Positions 23,701-33,754 of a stretch of 64,000 bases of DNA are shown in pieces. The notes under the pieces were generated by a model. It worked only from the letters and a program-made list of their open reading frames with translations. It did not search any database and was not told where the DNA came from. Numbering within the stretch: the stretch's first letter is position 1; the number at the start of each line of letters is the position of its first letter. The translations under genes were made by a program, and so were the position numbers. Origin of the DNA: Musa acuminata AAA Group (taxonomy: Eukaryota > Streptophyta > Magnoliopsida > Zingiberales > Musaceae); NCBI RefSeq assembly GCF_036884655.1, contig NC_088339.1, positions 29,048,501-29,112,500 on the forward strand, written 5' to 3'.

Positions 23701-24684
23701 CTCTGAGATATGGGTATCTTGAAAATAGGAATTCAGGCCTTCGCGTAGTTCTTCTGCTTCATCTTCACTACTACTTGATAATTGAATATTGACAGCTATT
23801 GTGTGGCTTCGTATTTCTTCTTCATCACTGAATGTTTCATCATCCACAGTGTTATAGTGGATCCTGCTGGATGTCGATGCTGCTTTATAATTATCAAAAC
23901 TGATCGAAATCCTTCCGTCAATTAGGTTCCTACTCCTGAGCTCAGCAGGTTGCATGGGGATTGAGACTTGCATCGGTCTAATCATCCAGTCTCTCCCTCT
24001 GATTTCTGTTGTGGAATAACCTCTACCTGGTAGAGCCCTTATGCCATGGCTTGTTAGGTAATCCACCACCCCTGAGATTTCATAAGCAAAGGCGACATTC
24101 GGGGTATTTGAAAGCCGCCCTACCATTCCTCTGGTAATTAATAGATTTGCTTCTCCATTCTGCCATGTGTCATATCCACGGGTTAGTATAGAGAGTTGTA
24201 TATTGCGGTAAAAATCTCCTACCGTCATCATAGTATCTGGTACAACATAGACCAGTTGACTTCCTCTGGTCAAGTCTACTTCCATGGTAGCAATGATGGA
24301 CCTATCATCGGCCCATCTGTTGTCCCGGAACACTAATAGTGCTAGTGTCCCTTCTTCCTGCCTGTGGAGTGTCTGAATCCTTGTTTGTAGGATTCCAAGA
24401 TGAATATATCTCATCCCGCTCCTAATTAGTTGGTCAAAGCTTTGTTCTTGTATGAAGGCCCTGTCTTCTTGGTTATTGGTGACCAACATAGCTTCTTCCG
24501 ATCGATGCGTGTAAACCCTGTGGTGTGCATCGTCCCTCCTTGAGTGATACAGTATTTCAGCTGGTGCTATTGCAGCTCTTTCCCTCATGGATAATTGTAG
24601 CTGTGCCTGAGGGTCTATTTGTTGCTCCAGAACTTGTATGTTTGGGTTTGGGTTTCTGGAAATTAGTTGTCCCAGTCGTCTTCT
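20537..24684. repeat. Left arm of ~4.15 kb inverted repeat (host bHLH exon 3 + virus)
   Basis: The sequence is the reverse complement of 26031-30179: paired coordinates sum to 50716 over the host part and the protease part, and to 50715 past about 22275 because of one single-base difference. It contains, left to right, part of bHLH intron 2, exon 3, its 3' flank, and then viral polyprotein sequence on the minus strand. The left limit falls at the word AATCCTTCCC near 20537, inside bHLH intron 2. Confidence 0.95.
20740..21160 (+). other. bHLH 3' flank, left copy; host-virus junction zone
   Basis: Downstream of the bHLH stop this is ordinary plant 3' sequence, repeated in inverse at 29556-29976. 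A minus-strand 82-codon ORF (20812-21060) is present identically in both arms but is only the mirror of the 3' region. Recognisable viral protease sequence begins at about 21300 (minus strand). The bases between about 21100 and 21260 are richer in C+G than the virus, so the exact junction lies there but cannot be fixed by eye. Confidence 0.5.
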
Positions 24685-24786
24685 AGCGTTGAATATTCTC
24701 CTCTGGTTTCTCCTGTAGTTTCTGATCTGATCTTCTATAAGAGGAGTTGACGTGGATACCTCTTGGGTTCGCGTCCTGGAAGTCAT
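21161..24786 (-). pseudogene. Badnavirus ORF3 polyprotein, 5' half, left arm (frameshifted)
   Basis: From ATG 24786 the frame runs leftward through movement-protein and coat-protein regions and a CCHC knuckle (CYLCGEEGHFAREC, near 22595-22635). It then breaks: relative to the other arm one base is missing near 22275, so the 875-codon frame ends at 22159. The continuation, with a second Cys/His-rich cluster, a Glu-rich coiled-coil segment and the aspartic protease motif DTGATTC (about 21650), is open in another frame down to 21161. Reverse transcriptase is not present here; host DNA follows. The start ATG overlaps the ORF2-frame stop, as is typical for badnaviruses. The single-base break leaves this copy unable to give the whole polyprotein. 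Confidence 0.9.
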
Positions 24787-24932
24787 CCTTTTGCTTCCTG
24801 AAAGATCTTTATAGGATCCTTAAAAACCAGGATTTTTCCTTTCGTCTCTTTAGGCCTTTCTGAAGGACCCAGGTTGAGATTTGCCAATTTGGTAATAAGT
24901 TCGTCTGGTACTACTTGGGATTGTATTATTTT

Positions 24933-25169
24933 TTATTGTTGCAATTCCCGTATTGTTTGTAGTTCTGTCCGTATTCCTTTTATGTCTTCAGCAATTTGTA
25001 TCAGAAGTTGTATCTGAACGTTATGCTGCTTGATTACGGCTACCTGATGGCTGAGAGTTCCAGGGAAATCACTTGTTTTGAGAAAACCAAGTGATGGAGG
25101 TTCAATGGATTCAGTAGCTTTGAGGGCCTCTTTGTAGGATTCGGTGCCCCTAGAGGATATATGGCTCAT
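24933..25169 (-). pseudogene. Badnavirus ORF2, truncated by an in-frame stop
   Basis: The ORF starts at 25169, its ATG overlapping the ORF1 stop (ATGA), and is open for 78 codons to a TAA at 24933-24935. After that stop the same frame stays open up to a TGA overlapping the ORF3 ATG, which is where badnavirus ORF2 normally ends. The early stop is therefore a lesion, not the natural end. The product in the family is a small virion-associated nucleic-acid-binding protein with coiled-coil character; the visible part is rich in Gln, Glu and Ile. Confidence 0.8.
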
Positions 25170-25597
25170 CCAAAGATCTGTTTCTCTATTTTGGATAATA
25201 GAATTTCAATCCTTTGGAGTTTTTGATCTAGGTCTTGTGATAATCGTAGGGTCTTCTCTTCAATAAGTTTGGGTTGCTTAGATATTTCTAACACTAATTT
25301 CTGTACCTCGGATTGGGTGAGGGGCTTATTTTCAATGAATAAAGAGGATAGCGTTTTTACTGAAGATTCGAGATTTCTAATCCTCTTTTCAAGGTTATGG
25401 TTTTCTTCAAGCAAGAGTTTGAAGTTTCTCAGGTTTACTCGGCTTGATAGGCAGGTTCTGTCATAAATAACAGAGATGTTATGAGCTAGTTCTTTCTTAG
25501 TGGGTTTTGTGGTCTCTGCTAGATTCAGATAGTCAAGATGAGAGGTATGCGAATCTGTATACCACTTTTGAATAGCTTCTTCCCAAAGTTTAGACAT
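25166..25597 (-). CDS. Badnavirus ORF1 protein (143 residues, intact)
   Basis: The ATG at 25597 follows the long leader, and the ORF is 143 codons long, normal for ORF1 of the genus. It starts MSKLWEEAIQKWY and has a coiled-coil-like central part (LEENHNLEKRIRNLESS). Its stop overlaps the ORF2 start by the ATGA arrangement used for leaky-scanning translation in badnaviruses. The function of ORF1 in the family is poorly known; virion association has been reported. It lies in the single-copy spacer between the two inverted arms. Confidence 0.85.
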   Translation of the reverse strand: MSKLWEEAIQKWYTDSHTSHLDYLNLAETTKPTKKELAHNISVIYDRTCLSSRVNLRNFKLLLEENHNLEKRIRNLESSVKTLSSLFIENKPLTQSEVQKLVLEISKQPKLIEEKTLRLSQDLDQKLQRIEILLSKIEKQIFG

Positions 25598-25802
25598 ATA
25601 CTAAATATGCATTGTTTTGGATCTACTTACGTTCTTAACCCTGAGGGCTTGCGTCAAAGGTCTTACTGAGGTTCCCTGACCAGATTGCCTTCCTCGGGCT
25701 CCTCACAGGTTTAGATTGTAAGAGATATCATTATCAAGCATATTTTAGCATAAATGTCATGATAGTTTGGTTGGAAACTATATCAAAATAGCATACAAAC
25801 TA

Positions 25803-25814
25803 GCTCTGATACCA
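25803..25814 (-). promoter_or_regulatory. Viral minus-strand primer binding site (tRNA-Met)
   Basis: On the minus strand TGGTATCAGAGC is complementary to the 3' end region of plant initiator tRNA-Met and is the conserved primer site of plant pararetroviruses. It lies in the leader upstream of ORF1, as expected. Only this copy is present: the right-hand leader copy ends at 32411, before reaching the site. Confidence 0.9.
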
Positions 25815-25858
25815 AAAGAAACGGAAGACGACCAAAAAGAAACGGAAGACGACCAATG
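25815..25858 (-). repeat. Short tandem duplication beside the primer site
   Basis: The word GAAACGGAAGACGACCA occurs twice in tandem with a period of about 21 bases, directly beside the primer binding site. The right viral end at 32411 stops at the GGTCGTC of this unit. Confidence 0.75.
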
Positions 25859-25866
25859 ATTTGTAA

Positions 25867-25984
25867 GAAATGATAAGCACAAAGAACTATAGAAAGCTTA
25901 AAATGCTTACAAAGGATTGGACTTAGAAATGATAAGCACAAAGAACTATAGAAAGCTTAAAATGCTTACAAAGGATTGGACTTA
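25867..25984 (-). repeat. 59-base tandem duplication in viral leader, left block
   Basis: A 59-base unit beginning GAAATGATAAGCACAAAG is present twice head to tail. The same duplication is in the right leader copy (about 32274-32391), so it was already in the viral genome that integrated, or both leaders derive from one molecule. Confidence 0.9.
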
Positions 25985-26126
25985 GACTTCTTCTCAAGTA
26001 AGACTCTGGTTTTTCGACCGATGTCTTGCAAGAAGACGACTGGGACAACTAATTTTCAGAAACCCAAACCCAAACATACAAGTTCTGGAGCAACAAATAG
26101 ACCCTCAGGCACAGCTACAATTATCC

Positions 26127-29100
26127 ATGAGGGAAAGAGCTGCAATAGCACCAGCTGAAATACTGTATCACTCAAGGAGGGACGATGCACACCACATGGT
26201 TTACACGCATCGATCGGAAGAAGCTATGTTGGTCACCAATAACCAAGAAGACAGGGCCGTCATACAAGAACAAAGCTTTGACGAACTAATTAGGAGCGGG
26301 ATGAGATATATTCATCTTGGAATCCTACAAACAAAGATTCAGACACTCCACAGGCAGGAAGAAGGGACACTAGCACTATTAGTGTTCCGGGACAACAGAT
26401 GGGCCGATGATAGGTCCATCATTGCTACCATAGAAGTAGACTTGACCAGAGGAAGTCAACTGGTCTATGTTGTACCAGATACTATGATGACGGTAGGAGA
26501 TTTTTACCGCAATATACAACTCTCTATACTAACCCGTGGATATGACACATGGCAGAATGGAGAAGCAAATCTATTAATTACCAGAGGAATGGTAGGGCGG
26601 CTTTCAAATACCCCGAATGTCGCCTTTGCTTATGAAATCTCAGGGGTGGTGGATTACCTAACAAGCCATGGCATAAGGGCTCTACCAGGTAGAGGTTATT
26701 CCACAGCAGAAATCAGAGGGAGAGACTGGATGATTAGACCGACGCAAGTCTCAATCCCCATGCAACCTGCTGAGCTCAGGAGTAGGAACCTAATTGACGG
26801 AAGGATTTCGATCAGTTTTGATAATTATAAAGCAGCATCGACATCCAGCAGGATCCACTATAACACTGTGGATGATGAAACATTCAGTGATGAAGAAGAA
26901 ATACGAAGCCACACAATAGCTGTCAATATTCAATTATCAAGTAGTAGTGAAGATGAAGCAGAAGAACTACGCGAAGGCCTGAATTCCTATTTTCAAGATA
27001 CCCATATCTCAGAGAAAGTAGAGATGTCGTATCCTCGAAAGCCTCAGAGGGAATTAATTGCAGCAGGACTGGAAGAAGAACTAGTAATGGAATACCCCCA
27101 GTTAGCAAAATTATCTCATCAGGTATATTCATCATCTACTGTGTCAAATTACAGGCCACCGGCGGACTCAACCATGGGACCAGTAAATTACCCTCCGGCT
27201 GTGAATATAGAATCTATAAGCCAAAGGCCAGAATATGAAGGGCATTCAAGACAACCAAGGTTCAAGGCAAAGAACTTTTCAGAAGCCTGGAACCCCCCTT
27301 CAGCCTTTCAGCAGCAGGGAGCAATATTTATAATCCCATCCCAATTGGGAATGTTTGATGAAGTATTTATGAGGTGGGAATCAATAACGAAGAACTTGGT
27401 ATCTTCACAAGGATTTACAGATCCTCTAGCAAAAATGGAGTTTATTGAAAATTTGCTCGGGGAAGCTGAAAAATTGGCATGGATCCAATGGCGAATGGCT
27501 TATCCAGAAGAATACCAATTACTTCTAGCCAATGGAGACGGAACGGGAGGAACACAAAATATCCTCTCACAACTAAGGACGATCTTCATACTAAAAGATC
27601 CATTCCAGGGATCCACAACAGCGCAAGAAGAAGCCTACAGAGACCTTGAAAGGTTATCCTGTACTAACCTCAAATATATTATTCAATTCTTAAATGATTA
27701 TATGAGGTTGGCATCCAAAACAGGAAGGATGTTCTTGGGCCCTGAATTATCTGAAAAGCTATGGTCCAAAATGCCAGGGGAGCTAGGAAAGAGAATCAAA
27801 GAGGCATTTGAAGCAAAGTATAGGGGAAACACTATAGGAGTGATCCCGAGAATACTCTTCTCCTATAAATACTTAGAAGCTGAATGCAAAGATGCTGCAT
27901 TTAGAAGAGCATTAAAGGACCTGTCCTTTTGCAGTGAAATTCCTATCCCAGGATACTACAACAAACCTGAAAGAAAATATGGGGTAAGAAGATCAACGAC
28001 CTATAAAGGTAAACCTCACTCATCCCACGCAAGGATTGAGAAGAGAAAGCACTTGATAAGAAATAAGAAATGTAAGTGTTACCTTTGTGGAGAAGAAGGG
28101 CATTTTGCAAGAGAGTGCCCCAGTGACCGAAAGAATATCAAAAGAGTTGCTATATTTGAACAGTTGGATATTCCAGATGAATACGAAATACTATCTGTAC
28201 AAGAAGGAGAAAACCAAAGCGACGCAATTTATTCAATTTCTGAAGGAGAGGACATAGAAGATCTACAGCATGGTATTCACTCCTTCACCCATAAAATTTT
28301 CGCTCTAATAGAAGATAGTAGAACTTGGTGGATAGGACCTAAAACAGGATACAGAGCAAGAATACAAGTTTCCCAAGAACAAGCTGAATGCAGACACATA
28401 TGGGAAATCAACACAGAACTACCGCCAGGATTGGAAGAGTGCAAATGCTGCAAGAGAACGTCGCAAAGAAGGCATAGGAGACATTGTCCCTTATGCAAGA
28501 TCACTTCGTGTGGAATGTGTAGCATATATTACTTTGACAAAAGGACCCCCGTCATGATGGAGGAACCCCCAAGGTATGAACCTAGAAACTTGCTTCAAAC
28601 ACAACAAGACTTTATTAATCATTGCGAAGCAGAAATAAGGAGGCTTGAAATGGCGATTGAATTTGAACGACAAAAGGCCAAGGAGCTAGAAGAAATGCAT
28701 ATTCAATCTATAGCCATAGCTCAGGAAAACCTCCGTTTACAAAACGAAGTGGTAGAGCTAAAGGAAAAATATGACAAATTGGAAGGGGAAGTACTGGAAG
28801 TAGATCGGTTAAGGCTAGAGAAGGCCGATCTCCTGAAAGAAATACAAAGGCTTGGAAAAAGAAAAACTGAAGAAAGCGAAGAAGAAGAAGAAAATGAAGA
28901 GGCCCTTGTTCTCTTGGAGGAAGAAACTCAGAAAATCCTCTCTATGGAAACAAAGGAAACGGGAGGATCAAGAAGATCTAAGAATATGCTCTTCAACTTA
29001 AAGGTGCATATGGAAATTCTGAATATTCCCCCTTTTGAAGTTAATGCTATACTAGATACAGGTGCTACCACTTGTTGCATAGACGAGAAGGCTGTACCAA

Positions 29101-29555
29101 AAGCTGCAATAGAAGAAAACCCTTATGTGGTGCATTTCAGTGGGATCACCTCCAAAACGACAGCGAACAAAAAATTAAGGGGAGGCAAAATGACTATTGG
29201 GAACAACACTTTCAGGATTCCTTACACCTATGTGTTCTCAATGAAGCTTGGGGATGATATTCAAATGATAATAGGATGTAATTTTATAAGGGCAATGCAA
29301 GGAGGAGTTAGGATTGAAGGTAACACGGTTACGTTTTACAAAAACTTAACGACTATTAACACTTTGCCCTATATCTCAACAGCTGCAGCAATAGAAGAAC
29401 TAGATTTGGAAGAAGATGACTATATCCAAATCCAGGAGGCAGTATTTTACTCACACGTGAGGAAGCGCCGTCGATTTGATGTCCCGATTCCCGGGGTAGC
29501 GACGAAGAAGATGCAGGGGAATCCGCTCACCGTCGGTGATGGTAAAACGACGTAA
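26127..29555 (+). pseudogene. Badnavirus ORF3 polyprotein, internal part, right arm (no natural start, no RT)
   Basis: This is an open frame of 1142 codons. The arm begins inside ORF3, so the natural start codon and the first residues are absent; 26127 is an internal methionine. Order: movement-protein region, coat region, CCHC knuckle (CYLCGEEGHFAREC), a second Cys/His cluster (CKCCKRT then CPLCKITSCGMC), an acidic coiled-coil stretch, and aspartic protease (AILDTGATTC). It ends at a stop in or near host-derived sequence. Unlike the left arm it has no frameshift in the second Cys-rich cluster. It lacks RT and RNase H, which lie 600 bases further on behind inverted host DNA. Family knowledge gives the polyprotein roles; the truncation is seen directly. 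Confidence 0.9.
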
Positions 29556-29976
29556 CACGGAGCATTTGATGACTAAAAGTTTTCTATTTAAGGGTTTCAT
29601 TCTGCCGCCAGTTTTCTATTGAAGGGTTGTCGGATCGCCGACACGGTCGAAGAAAATGTTTGGTGAGTACGAGGAAGATTCCCATACGAGCGCTAAGAAC
29701 GTGTTTAAGAGAACTAAAATGCCACTGAAACAAGAGAAGCTTCCATTAGTCAATAGTCTGCAGACTACAGAGGGTACAACAATCGTGCAAGCTCCAAGCA
29801 TCAATCTCAACTCAAAAAAAGGAAAGAGGAAAGCAGTACGTCTGTTCGTGGTGGTGGGATCATCTTCTTCTTCCTCCTCCGACGAAACCGATCCATATCA
29901 ATAGCAGTCTTAAAAAAAGTGCATGGTACACGTCCATATGTCCTCAGGAATCTGGAAAACCATGTCTCCTAGATGA

Positions 29977-30045
29977 TTACTTAACCAGCTCCTTCAGTCT
30001 CTCAGATACCCTCGAAGCCTCCAAGCCAATTCTGGTGCTGACAGC
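29977..30045 (-). pseudogene. Inverted duplicate of bHLH exon 3
   Basis: Its 69 bases are the reverse complement of bHLH exon 3 (20671-20739), including the stop and the adjoining acceptor site (GTTTGCAG). It is orphaned: no exon 1 or 2 lies upstream on the minus strand. It was carried along with the inverted repeat. Confidence 0.95.
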
Positions 30046-30159
30046 CTGCAAACACAGGTAATAACAGCTCATCACACATGTAGGTTAAATGCTGTAGGCT
30101 AACAGGAAGACCGACACACCCTGATCGATTGGAGTCGTAGCTGCAAACACAAAAAAACC

Positions 30160-31961
30160 ATGTTTTTTTGGGAAGGATTGGAGATTAAGAATCAAGACTT
30201 CGTGGTTGAGGACAAACCCCTTAGACATTTAACACCACAAGCAAAGGAAGCCTTCTCAAGGCATGTAAAAGCACTACTGGAAATAGGGGTTATCAGACCA
30301 AGCAAAAGTAAGCACCGTACTACTGCTATAATTGTTAATTCAGGAACCACGGTGGACCCCATAACAGGAGCTGAAAGAAAGGGGAAGGAAAGGATGGTTT
30401 TTAATTACAAAAGGCTCAACGACATCACCGAAAAGGATCAATACAGCCTTCCTGGTATCAATACCATCCTTAAAAAGGTCAGCAATAGCAAAATCTACTC
30501 AAAGTTTGACCTAAAATCGGGCTTTCACCAAGTTGCCATGCACCCTGATTCCATTGAATGGACTGCATTTTGGGTTCCTGAAGGACTATATGAATGGCTT
30601 GCAATGCCATTTGGTCTCAAAAATGCCCCTGCTATATTCCAAAGAAAAATGGATAGCTGCTTCAAAGGTACTGAACAATTCATTGCAGTATACATTGATG
30701 ATATTCTTGTCTTCTCAGAAAACGAAAAGGAGCATGGGCAACACCTCACTAAAATGTTAGAAATATGCCAAGAAAACGGCCTTGTCTTAAGCCCAACGAA
30801 AATGAAAATTGCAGTAAAGGAGATTGAATTTCTTGGAGCAGTCTTGGGGAACTCCAAAATCAAGTTACAGCCCCATATTATTAAAAGAATCACAGAATAT
30901 CAGGAAGAAGACCTTACTACCAAGAAAGGCCTCAGATCATGGTTGAGAATTCTAAACTATGCAAGAAGCTATATACCCAACCTGGGCAGGCTTCTAGGCC
31001 CATTATATTCAAAAACAAGCCCCACTGGCGAGAAAAGGCTGAATGAGCAAGATTGGAAATTAATCAAAAAGATTAAGAGCCTGGTACAAAATCTCCCTGA
31101 TCTAGAGGTACCTCCTGAAGACTGTTTTATAATACTTGAAACAGACGGATGCATGGAAGGATGGGGAGGTATTTGCAAATGGAAAAAACAAAAATATGAC
31201 CCCAGAAATACTGAGAAGGTATGTGCCTACGCCAGCGGAAAGTACAACCCAATCAAGTCCACTATAGACGCTGAGATGCATGCAGTCATGAAAACCCTGG
31301 AGGCATTAAAGATTTACTTTCTTGATAAAAAGGAAATTATGATCAGAACTGACTATCAAGCAATAATAAGCTTTTTCAACAAGTCCACTCAGAACAAACC
31401 ATCTAGAGTCCGATGGATGGCCTTTGTAGACTACATCACTGGAAGCGGCGTTGAAATCAAATTTGAGCACATCGAAGGAGATAGTAACATTCTAGCCGAC
31501 TCTTTATCTCGACTAATAAATATTTTGGTTGCAGGATGGCCGAACGAATCATTACTCCTTCTCCTAGAAGCCACTCAGGAGGTTCAAGCTAAACCAAACC
31601 TCAGGGCCACTGCACACCTGAATCAACTAATAAACCAGGCGACCTCCTCCTGCAATACCAACAAGAAATGGATAAGCTCAGAGCCAAGACACGTGAAGGA
31701 CTCACATTTGATGAAATTGGACTATCTGAAAGAAGACTTGGAGCAATTCAAAAGGAAGCCTCCCTACAAGCATGTGAAGCATTACAGCAATTCATGGACA
31801 TCCACCTAATCAAGACTAAAGAATATCAAAGAAGGAGCGGTGGAAAAGACAACTGGTACAAGGACTGGTTACCAGTTGTCCTCCAGCAGCAACAACAACT
31901 GGAGAAGGCTCTATCTCTGGCAAAAGACGTCTCACAAAGGACAACTAGCTTTAGCCTTTAG
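30160..31961 (+). pseudogene. Badnavirus ORF3 3' part: reverse transcriptase and RNase H, chimeric start, frameshifted end
   Basis: Viral sequence starts at about 30180, in the linker before RT. The open frame begins at an ATG (30160) lying in the inverted host intron, so the first ~7 codons are host-derived. RT shows VIRPSKSKHRTT, FDLKSGFHQV, MPFGLKNAPAIFQ and the catalytic YIDDILVF, all intact. RNase H follows (ETDGCMEGWGG, DAEMHAV, RTDYQAI). The frame ends at 31809, but from about 31593 the better protein-like reading moves to another frame, open to 31961, so a frame change between about 31590 and 31620 breaks the C-terminus. Protease and coat parts are not joined to it. Confidence 0.85.
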
Positions 31962-32411
31962 AGGTCCTGCAACAGCTGGAGCATCTACTTTTCTTAGCCG
32001 CCAAGTAAAAACAAGTTGCGTGGGGTAGAGCACCTGTTTTTCTTAGCTGTCAAACGAGTTGAGCCCCGGGGAGCCGCTCGTAGTGTCATCAATAATTGTA
32101 CTAAGGAATATCCTTTCCTTCAGTACGAAGTCTAGAAATATATTAGAAGAAGAGATAAGAATGCGATGGGGCCCAATGAGTACCCGGTTCTATCCTCTTC
32201 CTCTATATATTCTCTAGCTTAGTCTCTTGCAAGACATCGGTCGAAAAACCAGAGTCTTACTTGAGAAGAAGTCTAAGTCCAATCCTTTGTAAGCATTTTA
32301 AGCTTTCTATAGTTCTTTGTGCTTATCATTTCTAAGTCCAATCCTTTGTAAGCATTTTAAGCTTTCTATAGTTATTTGTGCTTATCATTTCTTACAAATC
32401 ATTGGTCGTCT
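31962..32411 (+). promoter_or_regulatory. Viral intergenic region, promoter and leader start
   Basis: A TATA box (TATATAT, 32204-32210) follows a GC-mixed upstream region with a TGCGATGGGGCC stretch. The presumptive transcript start is about 25-30 bases downstream. The leader continues with the 59-base tandem duplication to 32411, where viral similarity stops before the primer site. The left block begins its leader at the word TGCAAGAC (32228 here), close to the predicted transcript start. Confidence 0.75.
32274..32391 (+). repeat. 59-base tandem duplication in viral leader, right block
   Basis: Two head-to-tail units with core AATCCTTTGTAAGCATTTTA and period 59 match the left block at 25867-25984, with one visible substitution (AGTTCTTT against AGTTATTT). 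Confidence 0.9.
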
Positions 32412-33714
32412 AGTTCCCGGTGGGCGACTGGCGGCGGCGATCCTGGCCCAGGCCCGGTTGTCTCGGAGGCCCAGTTGACAAGGTGGACGTTGAGCCCACA
32501 TACATTTCCCAGCCCGAACTGCTTCGAGAAGAACTCGTCAACGGACTCTAATAGTTTCGTGCATAAATAGCTTATCTATCATAATATTATAAACATAATT
32601 GCAAATCAGTAATATATTTTCACAGTATATTCACGTTCGATGGATCGGAGGAAAATTAATGTCGCTAACTAAAAATGGCACAATATTTGAAATTAGGCAT
32701 TTAAAATTTTAATAAATATATAGTGATATATTAATCTGTTCACAAAATAGAAGAATTTATTTAAAATAAATAAATAAATATGTTCCCAAACATAACAGTC
32801 TAAAAATACAAATGTGATTCACGCTGAAGTTGATCGACTATTAACGGTTGACTACAGAGGTAAGTGTGTTAGGATCAATCTTTGCTGCTGCATTTTTTAT
32901 GGAATTAAAAGAACTTGTATATATTTATTCGGTCTCCTTTGGAATGACACAAAGTGTGCCGCTTATTAAGGGGAAAAGAAGGATCGACACTTGCCCTCTT
33001 TGTTCTCGCGTTCGGAATGGCCCAATATTGCGGAATGAAGATGTCAAAAGTTACAGCCAGAGGAATGTGGTCTCGGAATTATCCTCTACAAGTGTCCCCT
33101 TCTGATTTGATATCTTTCTCGACTTAAATCTTCCCCCAATCTTTGTAGAAATCTTTGCATCATTAATGGTCGATCAAGGTGCCTGAATGTGGAATCACAC
33201 ATGGTAGATATCTTTAGATTACTTATAATCTTCACCAGGGCCGTCATTATAGCAGGCATGTACGAATCTTCCATTTCTTGTGGGGATGATGGCATATCAT
33301 GAACTCACTAAAATTAGTTTGGCTCGCAAAAGAGAAAAAGAATAAAGGCTTGTTTGATTCATGAAGAACAGTGCAGTCAGCGCTGCTGTTCCATCTTAGA
33401 TATAGTTTTGTTTTAGCTTATCATTTTATTAGTCTCGAGTGCAAACACAATGACAAAGGCCACCAGCATCACATCTGCAGTCTCTTTCAGATGACTGCCA
33501 CAAGCATGCTAAGATAAGGCAGGAAGGTCAATGTCTCAGATAAAACGAGGGCGGAAGGTGGATGTAAGTCTGCAGTCAAAGGAGAGCCTAGAAGGAAATC
33601 TGAAAATACGGCAGAAGAAGAAGAAGCAGAAGAGGAGGGATTTAGATGTGTCTTGTGATCATGGACTCTTGATGATAGATAGAAAGGTGGGAAATATATA
33701 AAACAGGCTTTGAT

Positions 33715-33754
<40 letters not shown>

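Larger units (their letters stand above)
26031..30179. repeat. Right arm of ~4.15 kb inverted repeat (virus + host bHLH exon 3)
   Basis: This is the mirror of 20537-24684. It begins at AGAAGACGACTGGG, directly after the minus-strand leader segment; the shared word AAGAC is a possible microhomology. It ends at GGATT near 30179, where viral RT sequence starts abruptly. The amino-acid level shows roughly 14 replacements across the viral part of the two arms, while the compared host portion looks identical. Confidence 0.95.
21105..32411. mobile_element. Endogenous badnavirus (banana streak virus-like) integrant, rearranged
   Basis: Viral sequence occurs in three blocks. The minus-strand block (about 21160-26030) carries leader, ORF1, ORF2 and the first half of ORF3. 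A plus-strand block (26031 to about 29555) repeats the ORF3 half. A second plus-strand block (30180-32411) carries RT, RNase H, the intergenic region and part of the leader. Host bHLH sequence (about 29556-30179) separates the last two. Between them the blocks cover most of a badnavirus genome, but the protease and RT parts of ORF3 are not contiguous anywhere. The layout of two small ORFs before a long polyprotein, with stop/start overlaps, is badnavirus-specific. The viral species cannot be assigned without comparison. Confidence 0.9.
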
